Of a stretch of DNA of 15,493 bases, positions 1 through 7,079 are shown one piece after another (positions within the stretch are counted from its first letter, which is position 1; each line of letters starts with the position of its first letter). Both the position numbers and the translations under genes were made by a program. The notes beneath the pieces were generated by a model that saw only the letters and a list, made by a program, of their open reading frames with translations, was not told where the DNA came from and did not search any database. The stretch covers positions 1 to 15,493 of the forward strand of contig JAKEHC010000174.1 of NCBI GenBank assembly GCA_022615255.1, given 5' to 3'. Source of the stretch: Candidatus Dadabacteria bacterium (GTDB lineage: Bacteria; Desulfobacterota_D; UBA1144; Nemesobacterales; CSP1-2).

Positions 1-61
1 ACTACTACACAAATCATAATCATGGTGTTATTATTTGACTTAAATTCTCTGGAGGATGTAC

Positions 62-811
62 TTGAATAATAAATCAGTCTTTTTACTTATAACCTTCACC
101 TTGTTTCTGGCATTCTCCAATGCTATAAAAGCCGAGCCGCCATTCAGTTACGATATACCAATATTGGCAAAGCCGTATGACGAATCCGCTTTCATTGACA
201 TAACAGAAGATAGAAAGCCTGACATCTTGCTTAAAAAAGAAGCTCAGTCTAAGTCAATAGCCGATTTTGAGGATTTTCTCCGGGACACACAAAACGCATA
301 CGCTGGGATCTGGGTTTTTCGTGCGATTTATGTGAGGCAAAAGGATGAACAGCTAATAATTGACCCAAGAAGGTGGTGGAAGAATATATCCCATTTTCAA
401 AATAAAGGCCGCCGAGGAGCCATAGCATGGAATGACGGCGATAGTTTTATGACAAACTGGATCAAACACCCAGGCTTTGGGGCATCGGTTTATCTTTATT
501 ATAGAGCCCTAGGATACGATCGTCCTACTTCGACTTTAGGCACCTTCATTCAGACCACGCTGTTTGAATACACGATAGAAGGCATAATGCGCCCACCCTC
601 TTTTCAAGACCTTGTTGTAACCCCTGGGGCAGGGGTGCCGCTTGGAATTATTCTTGAAGAAACCTCAGACTGGCTTGAAAATAGAGAGAGCGGCTTTCTT
701 AGGGCTATGAGCTATATAATAAACCCCACTAAGATTTTTATCAAAGGAAGGAATAATGTTAATCTAGCTCCTCTCACGAGCCAATACGTTTCAATCGGCT
801 TTGATTGGTAG
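62..811 (+). CDS. Exported DUF3943-like protein, possibly outer-membrane
   Basis: The first 25 or so residues form a Sec signal peptide: a short charged N-terminus, a hydrophobic core (FLLITFTLFLAF) and a likely cut after the A of AIKA. The mature part has WIKHPGFGASVYLYYRALGY, then an EYTIEG segment and PSFQDLVVTPGAGVPLG. This pattern (N/W..HP..G..YY, then EYxIE, then PSxQDLxxTPxxG) is what I recall of DUF3943, a family of unknown function in Gram-negative envelopes. The protein ends in an aromatic residue (GFDW), as outer-membrane beta-barrels often do. Start choice: an ATG at 56 directly abuts the GGAGG at 51-55, which leaves no spacer. The in-frame TTG at 62 sits 6 bases after it and is the better start. 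The gene stands alone, with a 136-base gap before the next gene. Family assignment is from memory of the motif; function is unknown. Confidence 0.72.
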   Translation: MNNKSVFLLITFTLFLAFSNAIKAEPPFSYDIPILAKPYDESAFIDITEDRKPDILLKKEAQSKSIADFEDFLRDTQNAYAGIWVFRAIYVRQKDEQLIIDPRRWWKNISHFQNKGRRGAIAWNDGDSFMTNWIKHPGFGASVYLYYRALGYDRPTSTLGTFIQTTLFEYTIEGIMRPPSFQDLVVTPGAGVPLGIILEETSDWLENRESGFLRAMSYIINPTKIFIKGRNNVNLAPLTSQYVSIGFDW

Positions 812-947
812 GTAGGGTTAAAACACAGGTTCTACTTAAACATCAGAAGTAAATAAATTTAGGCAATTAAACCCTTACATATAGAAGCTATTTATTAGGA
901 TAATACTGCAACCTTTAAAATATACATAAGCCAGGAAGAGATTAGAC

Positions 948-1529
948 ATGAGCGAAGAAGAAGGCTCATCCGTTTCAGGTGTTTTCTGGTCACTATCACC
1001 TGTAGTGGCAATCACAAGCTCATGGCAGGGTAGGGTTAACGCTCAGATCGCGGTAACCGTAGTTACAGCGTCAATTGTCCACTCCATCCCTAGGCTTCTC
1101 GTAGGAATCTGGAAGGGGAATTACACACACGAACTCATAATAAACAGCAGAGCCCTCGCCGTTCATCTCCTAAGAAGAGACCAGCTAGAGGTTGTCAAAA
1201 ACTTCGGTTTTTACACAGGCCGTGATAGAGAAAAGCTAAGAAGCGTCTCTTACGACAAAGGGGTAACAGGAAGCCCGATTCTCAGGGACGCCCATTCTTA
1301 TGCAGATTGCAGGGTTATAAATGCGATGGACGGAGGCGATATGACCGCCTTCTTAGTAACCGTTCTGGATGGGGGGATATTAAGCGGTGGAGAATGGATG
1401 ACCCTTGACTATTTTTATTACGCCGCCCCTCCGGAGTGGATCTCAGAATATGGGGAAAAGCTTTCTAGATCAGTCGCTTTATCACTCGAGAGAATACACA
1501 AGATTGATTACACGCCTTGGGTTCCATAA
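948..1529 (+). CDS. Flavin reductase-like FMN-binding domain protein
   Basis: This 193-residue protein resembles the flavin reductase-like/FMN-binding split-barrel family. It has an N-terminal SLSPVVAITSSWQGRVNAQIAVTV stretch (residues 15-38), the position where family members contact FMN phosphate. A RLLVGIWKGNYTHELIINSRALAVHLL strand pair (49-75) and a C-terminal half with DGGDMTAFLVTVLDGG follow. Members bind FMN and serve as NAD(P)H:flavin oxidoreductases or as flavoproteins of unknown substrate; nothing here picks the substrate. It has no signal peptide, so it is cytoplasmic. The start is supported by AGGAAGAG at 933-940, seven bases before the ATG. A thioesterase gene follows after 40 bases on the same strand, so co-transcription is plausible. 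Confidence 0.78.
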   Translation: MSEEEGSSVSGVFWSLSPVVAITSSWQGRVNAQIAVTVVTASIVHSIPRLLVGIWKGNYTHELIINSRALAVHLLRRDQLEVVKNFGFYTGRDREKLRSVSYDKGVTGSPILRDAHSYADCRVINAMDGGDMTAFLVTVLDGGILSGGEWMTLDYFYYAAPPEWISEYGEKLSRSVALSLERIHKIDYTPWVP

Positions 1530-1569
1530 TTAATTTCTTTTAAACCATTTACTAGGAGGCAAAAGTATT

Positions 1570-2034
1570 ATGGAGAGAGAATCTATTGAAGTGATAAATA
1601 CCCATTTCGTCTTTCCAAACGACACAAACAACTACGGAACGATCTTTGGCGGAAAGCTTGTAGAGATGATGGACCTTGCCGGGGCGCTATCCGCTATACG
1701 TTTTTCAGGTGAGGATGTTGTTACCGCATCCATTGAGGCAATAGACTTTAGAATACCAATTAAGCAAGGCGATATTTACGAGCTTAGGAGCAAGGTGATT
1801 TATACGGCGAAAACCTCAATGGTGGTAAAGATTGACGTATACAGGGAAGAGAAGCCAGCCTACAAAAGGGATTTTTGTTGCAGGGGCTATTTCATATTCG
1901 TTGCAATTGATAAGAATGGAAAGCCCAAGTCAGTGCCAAAGCTAAAACCCGTTTCAGAGGATGATAGAAAATTCTGGGGCGTTGGAGAAATCATAAAAAG
2001 AAGGGCGCTTGAAAGAAGGGAGTTAACTGCTTAA
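1570..2034 (+). CDS. Acyl-CoA thioesterase, hotdog fold
   Basis: A 154-residue single hotdog domain of the acyl-CoA thioester hydrolase (ACOT/YciA-like) type. The diagnostic stretch is FPNDTNNYGTIFGGKLVEMMD at residues 15-35: Asn20, the FGG turn at 26-28 and Asp35 fall where the family has its conserved and catalytic positions. VVTASIEAIDF follows, then a Pro-Ile turn and GD at the expected dimer strand. Such enzymes hydrolyse acyl-CoA to free acid and CoA in the cytoplasm; chain-length preference cannot be read here. AGGAGG at 1554-1559 lies 10 bases before the ATG, a slightly long but usable spacing. It sits between the flavin-reductase-like gene and thrC, 40 and 54 bases from its neighbours. 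A shared pathway is not evident. Confidence 0.85.
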   Translation: MERESIEVINTHFVFPNDTNNYGTIFGGKLVEMMDLAGALSAIRFSGEDVVTASIEAIDFRIPIKQGDIYELRSKVIYTAKTSMVVKIDVYREEKPAYKRDFCCRGYFIFVAIDKNGKPKSVPKLKPVSEDDRKFWGVGEIIKRRALERRELTA

Positions 2035-2088
2035 CTAGGCTTTACACGTTGACATCCAAAACCCAAAGGTGTATTTTTTTCAGAGGAC

Positions 2089-3438
2089 ATGAATTATAAG
2101 AATAAGTATAGAGTCTGGTTTCAATGTATAAATGATAGGTGTAACGGAATATACCCACTTAATGAAATAATTTACCGGTGTAAGAAATGCGATAACCTCC
2201 TTGAAGTCGTTCACGACCTTAAACCACTCCAGGAAACATCACAAGAGGAGTGGAAGGGGCTTTTTGACAACCGTTATAGACGACAAATCTGGCCATATGG
2301 AAGCGCAGTCTGGGGTAAAAAGGAGTGGGTTTGCCCCTACGTCGAGGATGAAAACGTTGTATCCATGTACGAAGGCTCTTCAAACGTCTTCTGGGCTGAG
2401 AGGTTTGGAAAACAGATTGGTGTCGAGGACCTCTGGATAAAGATGTGCGGTAACTGCCACACCGGCTCATTTAAGGATTTGGGTATGACTGTTCTTGTCT
2501 CAGTAGTAAAACAGATGATAGCGGACGGGGCGGAGATTCCCGCCGTGGCTTGCGCATCTACAGGTGATACTTCTGCCGCTCTTTCCGCCTACTGTGCTGC
2601 AGCAGGAATTCAAGCCATTGTTTTTCTTCCGAGAAACAAGGTATCCGTTGCCCAGCTTGTTCAACCCCTTTCTAACGGCGCCCTCGTGCTGTCGCTCGAT
2701 ACTGATTTTGACGGCTGTATGGAGATGGTTCAAAGGATATGCACAGAGCATAATATTTATCTTGCAAACTCCATGAACTCCCTTCGTATCGAGGGGCAAA
2801 AAACGGTAAGCATAGAGTTATGCCAGCAGTTTGATTGGGAAGTGCCTGACTGGGTAATTATTCCAGGCGGAAATCTTGGAAACGTGTCCGCACTGGGAAA
2901 GGGATTCATAATAATGTACGAGCTTGGTCTTATTAACAAGCTTCCCAGAATTGTATGCGCTCAGGCTCAGCGCGCTAATCCGCTTTATCTCAGCTACCTG
3001 AAAGGATTTAAGGAGTTCCATCCTGTTAAGGCAGAGAGGACACTTGCGAGCGCTATCCAGATAGGAAACCCCGTTAGTGTTAATAAAGCCATCAAGATCC
3101 TAAAGATGTTTGACGGCATAGTCGAACAGGCGAGCGAGGACGAGCTTTCAAATGCCTCGGCACTCGTGGATAGAACTGGGACCTTTAACTGTCCCCACAC
3201 CGGTGTAGCGATTGCTACCTTCTTAAAACTACTCGAGCGAAAGGTAATCAAAGCAAACGACAGGGTAGTTATAATCTCCACCGCCCATGGACTTAAATTC
3301 GTTGAATTTAAAATCGGATACCATCAAGGCAGACTTGAGGGGGTTACATCTAGGTATGCAAACGCCCCTGTTGAACTCCCACCTGATTTAGGCATGGTAA
3401 AAAAGGCGATATTCGAAAATATAAAAGAGGCGACTTAA
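2089..3438 (+). CDS. thrC: Threonine synthase
   Basis: This is a PLP-dependent fold-type II enzyme of 449 residues. Threonine synthase converts O-phosphohomoserine to threonine and phosphate, the last step of threonine synthesis. It opens with a zinc-ribbon-like motif (Cys13, Cys18, Cys31, Cys34), common in one threonine synthase subgroup. The PLP lysine is Lys129 in TGSFKDLGM. ACASTGDTSAAL (155-165) is the substrate-side loop, and PGGNLGN (259-265) is the phosphate-binding glycine loop. The family also contains threonine dehydratase and cysteine synthase relatives, but the zinc ribbon plus SFKD and the full length favour threonine synthase. The only nearby SD-like motif, GAGG at 2083-2086, is just 2 bases from the ATG. 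No better in-frame start exists upstream, and there is no Met soon after, so 2089 is kept. It is convergent with the ABC gene that follows. Confidence 0.9.
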   Translation: MNYKNKYRVWFQCINDRCNGIYPLNEIIYRCKKCDNLLEVVHDLKPLQETSQEEWKGLFDNRYRRQIWPYGSAVWGKKEWVCPYVEDENVVSMYEGSSNVFWAERFGKQIGVEDLWIKMCGNCHTGSFKDLGMTVLVSVVKQMIADGAEIPAVACASTGDTSAALSAYCAAAGIQAIVFLPRNKVSVAQLVQPLSNGALVLSLDTDFDGCMEMVQRICTEHNIYLANSMNSLRIEGQKTVSIELCQQFDWEVPDWVIIPGGNLGNVSALGKGFIIMYELGLINKLPRIVCAQAQRANPLYLSYLKGFKEFHPVKAERTLASAIQIGNPVSVNKAIKILKMFDGIVEQASEDELSNASALVDRTGTFNCPHTGVAIATFLKLLERKVIKANDRVVIISTAHGLKFVEFKIGYHQGRLEGVTSRYANAPVELPPDLGMVKKAIFENIKEAT

Positions 3439-3460
3439 TTCCCCAACCCGTCCAGGGTAC

Positions 3461-3531
3461 AAAAATAAAAACTCAGAAGTCAGAATCAAGTGGCAAAAGC
3501 CTTCCTGTTTATTCTGAATCCTGACTCCTGA
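3461..3531 (-). terminator. Intrinsic terminator of the ABC ATPase gene
   Basis: On the minus strand, arm 3531-3518 (TCAGGAGTCAGGAT) pairs with arm 3486-3473 (ATTCTGACTTCTGA) over 14 positions, with two G-U wobbles. It is followed at once by GTTTTTATTTTT (3472-3461). The 31-base loop holds its own small hairpin, GGC-TTTT-GCC (3501-3492). On the plus strand the same arms give A-C mismatches and no T-run, so the element should act mainly on the minus-strand transcript. It lies about 20 bases after the ABC gene ends. Confidence 0.7.
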
Positions 3532-3549
3532 ATTCCGGCTCCTTCTTTA

Positions 3550-4467
3550 TTAATCCCTCAATTCTCTCCCCGTTAATCTTAAAAACACATCCTCTAAATT
3601 CGCACGGCGATGAAGCACCTCAAGCTCCCTTATAGAAAGGAGCCTTCTCCCTATTTCCTCCCCATCCCTCGAAAATATATAAATCGTATCCCCAGCCCTC
3701 TCAGAACTGAACTCAAGCCCCTCTAGTCTCAGAAGAACTCTGTTGTCTTCTGCCCGTCTTATCTCGAACACATCCCTTCCCGCGTATCTTTCAACAAGCT
3801 CTCTGGGCGGCCCTTCCACAAGTATCTTGCCCGAATCCATGACAGCAACCCTATCACATAGCTGCTCCGCCTCTTCCATGTAATGTGTGGTGAGTATCAT
3901 TGTAACGCCCTTCCTCTTTAGCTCACGAAGCCTCTGCCATATAAGGTGTCTTGCCTGTGGATCAAGCCCTGTCGTTGGCTCGTCAAGTATCAGAAGCCTA
4001 GGCTCATTAATGAGTGCCCTTGCCATGACAAGACGTCTCTGCATGCCTCCGGAAAGCTTAGTCACCTGCTCCTTCCTTCTTTCATCTATACTCATGAACT
4101 CAAGCAGTTCCCTAGCCCTCCTCTCCGCCTCTTTCTTTGGAATATCAAAGTAGCGAGAATAGACAACAAGGTTTTCAATCACGCTTAAATCTGGGTCTAG
4201 ATTATTATCCTGAGGGGTTACGCCTACCACTGCCTTTATTTCCCTGCTATGCTCCCTAACATCCAGCCCAAACACATTCAAAACCCCGGATGTAAGAGGG
4301 GTATGGCAGTAAACCATGCCGATAGCAGTTGTTTTTCCCGCACCATTGGGACCGAGAAACCCATAGCATTCCCTCAGCATAACCTGAAAAGAAATTCCAT
4401 CTACGGCTCTTATTGAACCGAAGTTTTTTGATATACCGTTTGCAGCTACTACTGCCTGAGATGTCAT
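3550..4467 (-). CDS. ABC-2-type transporter ATP-binding protein
   Basis: A 305-residue nucleotide-binding subunit of the DrrA/NodI/CcmA-like group that powers ABC-2 exporters. Walker A is GPNGAGKTT (39-47), the Q-loop glutamine is Gln86, the signature is LSGGM (138-142), Walker B with its glutamate is LLILDEP (158-164), and the switch histidine is His195 in TTHYMEEAE. The last 80 or so residues form the small regulatory tail typical of this group, ending in ANLEDVFLRLTGRELRD. All catalytic residues are present, so it should be active. The normal companion, an ABC-2 membrane permease, is missing on both sides: downstream is convergent thrC, upstream a lipoprotein gene. The true partner must lie elsewhere, so the substrate cannot be inferred. 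Confidence 0.9.
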   Translation of the reverse strand: MTSQAVVAANGISKNFGSIRAVDGISFQVMLRECYGFLGPNGAGKTTAIGMVYCHTPLTSGVLNVFGLDVREHSREIKAVVGVTPQDNNLDPDLSVIENLVVYSRYFDIPKKEAERRARELLEFMSIDERRKEQVTKLSGGMQRRLVMARALINEPRLLILDEPTTGLDPQARHLIWQRLRELKRKGVTMILTTHYMEEAEQLCDRVAVMDSGKILVEGPPRELVERYAGRDVFEIRRAEDNRVLLRLEGLEFSSERAGDTIYIFSRDGEEIGRRLLSIRELEVLHRRANLEDVFLRLTGRELRD

Positions 4468-4524
4468 TTGTATCAGAAAGGATACCCTACTAAAATAAAA
4501 ATAGTGATTAGAGCATAAAAATAT

Positions 4525-4560
4525 TTTGAAAAAGTCGCTTCACTCGCTAGGCCACGAGTC
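4525..4560 (-). terminator. Possible terminator after the lipoprotein gene
   Basis: In minus-strand sense, ACTCG (4559-4555) and CGAGT (4546-4542) can pair around an 8-base loop about 70 bases after the lipoprotein stop codon. A TTTTT run follows 8 bases later, near 4534-4530. The stem is short and the T-run is not adjacent, so this is weak. Confidence 0.25.
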
Positions 4561-4630
4561 ACCCCACTGATTAAATCAGAGAGAGGTAGGACAGCTTTAT
4601 GGTGATAGGTGAAAAACGCATAGTTGCAAC

Positions 4631-5485
4631 CTATTCTAGAGTACAGCCATTTGGATCCACGGTCGCTGTGACATCTTGGGAAATAGGCTCATCAAACCCA
4701 TCAATCGTACATTGACCGCTGGGTTGAATCTCAACCGCTGAAAAATCCTCAGCCAATATGCCGTTCGCTTCAGTAGAGGTTACGAAGATATCGACACCAG
4801 TCAGTGTAACTGAGGAATTGTTTTTTGTATGAATGGCATTACTCTCAGCATCAATTGTTAATGTCGGAGATGCCAGTGCCTCCAGGGTCAAGTTGGCATT
4901 GTTCTCGGTGAAAATGCCCTCATTGCAATCATTGAGAGCTATATTCTGAACAGAGATATCGATAAAACAATCCCCCTTTGCTCTTATACAATCCCTTCCG
5001 TTTCCGTCAAGCGTAAAATCCACTAGGTCTTCTTCATCAATTATAAAGGCGTTAGAGCCCTCGCAGCGTATAGGGTCCTGCAACACCTGCCAATCATCTA
5101 CCATAACCTGGCCTGGCTCCAGGATCACATCTAAAAAAACCTCGCTATCCTCCGTTATAGTAAAAACCCTGGCAACGGTAAACGTAGATGTCTCGAAAAG
5201 GAGGGTTATGTCCCCCTCACGAACCTTGAGTTTGAACTCGCCCTGAGCATTTGTAGTTTTGCTTGCCACCCTTTGTCCATTCCTTTCAGCCCTAATCTTG
5301 ATTCCAGAAACCCCGGATTGACCTACAACATCCAGAACAGTTCCCTCTATTCTGCTCTTGTCTGCGCCGTCACCGTCGCAGCCGACAAAGCCCGTTAATG
5401 CACAATCAGCACTGCCACACGCTTGTGCAAACAAAATTAATATGTACACCGAAAAGATGAGTAATAATTTTCTAAATATTCCCAT
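4631..5485 (-). CDS. Putative lipoprotein: CarboxypepD-reg-like domain plus beta-helix
   Basis: The N-terminus (MGIFRKLLLIFSVYILILFAQAC) is a lipoprotein-type signal with Cys23 as the likely lipidated residue. The AQAC lipobox is acceptable, though the -2 Gln is unusual. Residues 46-124 read as a carboxypeptidase regulatory-like / transthyretin-like domain (IEGTVLD..G..GVSGIKIRA...TTNAQGEFKLKV). From about 140 to 275 there are short repeated beta-strand units with Asn/Asp turns (DFTLDGNGRDCIRAK, NIALNDCNEGIFTEN, VTLTGVDIFVTS, NGILAEDFSAVEI), the look of a right-handed parallel beta-helix. No enzyme motif is visible. AAGGAGAGGA (5500-5491) is a strong ribosome site for this start. A structural, binding or surface role is plausible, but the function is unknown. 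It has its own candidate promoter and lies downstream of the NHL gene on the same strand. Confidence 0.78.
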   Translation of the reverse strand: MGIFRKLLLIFSVYILILFAQACGSADCALTGFVGCDGDGADKSRIEGTVLDVVGQSGVSGIKIRAERNGQRVASKTTNAQGEFKLKVREGDITLLFETSTFTVARVFTITEDSEVFLDVILEPGQVMVDDWQVLQDPIRCEGSNAFIIDEEDLVDFTLDGNGRDCIRAKGDCFIDISVQNIALNDCNEGIFTENNANLTLEALASPTLTIDAESNAIHTKNNSSVTLTGVDIFVTSTEANGILAEDFSAVEIQPSGQCTIDGFDEPISQDVTATVDPNGCTLE

Positions 5486-5513
5486 TTATGTCCTCTCCTT
5501 AAAAGAGTAGACG

Positions 5514-5543
5514 ATACTATCACGTATACTAAACCTCTGTCAA
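5514..5543 (-). promoter_or_regulatory. Sigma70-like promoter for the lipoprotein gene
   Basis: On the minus strand a consensus TTGACA (5543-5538) is followed after 18 bases by TAGTAT (5519-5514), a 4/6 match to the -10 box. The ribosome site and start codon follow 14-30 bases further on. The -35 is perfect and the -10 only fair. Confidence 0.5.
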
Positions 5544-5651
5544 TAAAACAATCTAATCACATGCAGTTTAAGCCATGCGAGTCATTTAAATAAAATAACA
5601 AGCTCCCACCGAGTTTCAAGCGGTTTTGCACCTTCTATGAAATGCATTGTC

Positions 5652-6863
5652 TCAACTTATATACCAACTCCACAATCTCCTTATCGCTACGATGACAGGG
5701 ATTAGGAGATACAACGGAACTGATGGCGTAACGCCTACCGGTGCCATTGAGCAACCGAAGGTGCCAAAAACACCGTTAAATTCAACATCTATCCTAAAAA
5801 CCTGTATGCGGTCATTTCCAGAGTCTCCGACGTGGATTTTCCCCGTGCTGTCAATCCCTAGAGGAAGATTAAACTGCCCCTCGCCATTTCCAGATATGCC
5901 TTCTTCGCATTTATTCATGCAGGTCTGAAAGTTGTCAGACCCATTTTTGACCCCAAAACCCCACATCACCAGGAAGCCGCCTATCGAATTAAATTTCAGG
6001 ATTCGGTTATTGCCCGCGTCTGCAACGTAGACGTTGTCCACCTTGTCAAGAGCTATTCCGAGTGGCTCTTGAAACTGACCCCTGTCGGTGCCCTCGGAGC
6101 CGAATTTTAAAAGGAAACTGCCATTTGAATCAAATACCTGTATGCGGTTATTCCCTGAGTCTGCAACGTACACGTTGTCTGTGCTGCTTATAGCCACGCC
6201 AGTCGGTGCTTCAAACTGACCATTCCCAACTCCCCCTGTGCCAAACGTCAGAATGAAGTTGCCGTTTGAATTAAACTTTTGAATGCGGTTATTCCCTGAG
6301 TCTCCTACATATATGTTGTCGTCGCTGTCCACCGCTACACCGAGTGGCTCCTCAAACTGACCGTTCCCTCCCCCCTCGCCGCCAAACTTCAAAATGAAAT
6401 TGCCATCAGAATCGAACTTCTGTATGCGGTTATTACCTGTATCCGTGACGTAGATGTTATCAAAGCCGTCTACCGCTATGCCGAAAGGCTCCTGAAACTG
6501 ACCATCCCCTGTGCCTGCTGTGCCTCCTTGGCAGGAGCTCGTGCATATTTGAAACTCATTAGACCCATCTGTAACCCCAAAACCCCACATCAGAGTGAAA
6601 TCCCCATCCGAATCAAATTTCTGAATACGGTTATTGTCTGTATCCGCAACGTAGATGTTGCCAGAGCCGTCCACCGCCACGTCACCCGGCACGCTAAACT
6701 CGCCTTCCCCGGAGCCGGATGTTCCGAATGTGAAAAGGAAACTCTGTGCGCTAGCCAGCCCGACATTTATCATCAGCGCAAAAAGCACCGATAGGATCAA
6801 CGCCTCACTCAGTCTTTTCGTGTTAACTCTTCTAGTCGCTGAACGTAGATTCTTTTTCATCAT
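5652..6863 (-). CDS. Secreted six-repeat NHL beta-propeller with Cys-containing C-tail
   Basis: A signal peptide with a long basic n-region is likely cut after GLASA (residue 39). Six NHL repeats follow, each with the core (N/K)(I/V)xVxDxxNxRIxxF, at about residues 69-83, 136-150, 183-197, 230-244, 277-291 and 342-356. Six repeats suit one closed six-bladed propeller, a fold used for ligand or protein binding. After the first and fifth repeats there is a longer insert of the form WGFGVxxGSxxFQxCxxxC (Cys107/111 and Cys315/319). The C-terminus has GCS (Cys371), a hydrophobic stretch (VPLYLLIPVIVAI) and RR (395-396). That plan resembles Cys-type sorting or anchoring tails such as MYXO-CTERM. 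AAGGA at 6873-6869 serves either of two adjacent ATGs (6863 or 6860). No catalytic domain is seen; it probably acts outside the inner membrane. Confidence 0.85.
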   Translation of the reverse strand: MMKKNLRSATRRVNTKRLSEALILSVLFALMINVGLASAQSFLFTFGTSGSGEGEFSVPGDVAVDGSGNIYVADTDNNRIQKFDSDGDFTLMWGFGVTDGSNEFQICTSSCQGGTAGTGDGQFQEPFGIAVDGFDNIYVTDTGNNRIQKFDSDGNFILKFGGEGGGNGQFEEPLGVAVDSDDNIYVGDSGNNRIQKFNSNGNFILTFGTGGVGNGQFEAPTGVAISSTDNVYVADSGNNRIQVFDSNGSFLLKFGSEGTDRGQFQEPLGIALDKVDNVYVADAGNNRILKFNSIGGFLVMWGFGVKNGSDNFQTCMNKCEEGISGNGEGQFNLPLGIDSTGKIHVGDSGNDRIQVFRIDVEFNGVFGTFGCSMAPVGVTPSVPLYLLIPVIVAIRRLWSWYIS

Positions 6864-6880
6864 ACCCTTCCTTCTTTAGT

Positions 6881-6912
6881 AATTGTCGTTATGGCTTATA
6901 AATTGTCATTAT
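6881..6912. repeat. Two 12-base direct repeats, 20-base period
   Basis: AATTGTCGTTAT at 6881-6892 and AATTGTCATTAT at 6901-6912 match at 11 of 12 bases. They start exactly 20 bases apart, close to two helical turns, so both copies face the same side of DNA. They sit between the NHL gene's start and its candidate -10 box, and the second copy overlaps that box. A tandem regulator site is a reasonable guess. Confidence 0.45.
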
Positions 6913-6938
6913 AATAAATTTTACGGCTTTATCATCAA
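6908..6938 (-). promoter_or_regulatory. Candidate promoter for the NHL gene
   Basis: The minus strand shows a perfect TATAAT (6913-6908), with TTGATG (6938-6933) 19 bases upstream. The spacer is long, so only the -10 is convincing. The surrounding 6900-6960 sequence is very AT-rich. Confidence 0.35.
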
Positions 6939-6991
6939 ATTTCTATATATTATTTTCAATATGAATCACCAAGATATCACCCGAGCGCAAT

Positions 6992-7028
6992 CCTCGATTT
7001 AACTTGATAAATCTCGGCAGCTTGCTGC
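6992..7028. repeat. Two back-to-back hairpins upstream of thiE
   Basis: Arm 6992-7001 (CCTCGATTTA) can pair with 7008-7017 (TAAATCTCGG) at 8 of 10 positions. It is followed by GCAGC-TT-GCTGC (7017-7028). The two share a base, so in RNA they would sit end to end or exclude each other. No T-run follows. The TPP-aptamer motifs expected before a thiamine gene are absent. Confidence 0.35.
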
Positions 7029-7039
7029 AGGCTTATTAA

Positions 7040-7068
7040 TTGACTTTAGTTTTAAAAAAATTTGTAGT
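7040..7068 (+). promoter_or_regulatory. Candidate thiE promoter
   Basis: TTGACT (7040-7045) and TGTAGT (7063-7068) are separated by 17 bases; they match the -35 and -10 consensus at 5/6 and 4/6. Transcription would start near 7075. That makes the TTG at 7080 almost leaderless and gives the GTG at 7098 a leader of about 23 bases. Confidence 0.35.
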
Positions 7069-7079
7069 GATTCCCCAAA

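Noticed and set aside
2201..2799. Alternative frames on both strands inside thrC
   Set aside because: The thrC frame carries all the catalytic motifs across this span; the others are shadows with no family signature.
5652..6863. CRISPR-like or tandem DNA repeat array
   Set aside because: The periodicity comes from the codons of six NHL protein repeats, with unequal spacing and many silent differences.
6900..7079. TPP riboswitch upstream of thiE
   Set aside because: The hairpins present lack the conserved TPP-aptamer motifs.
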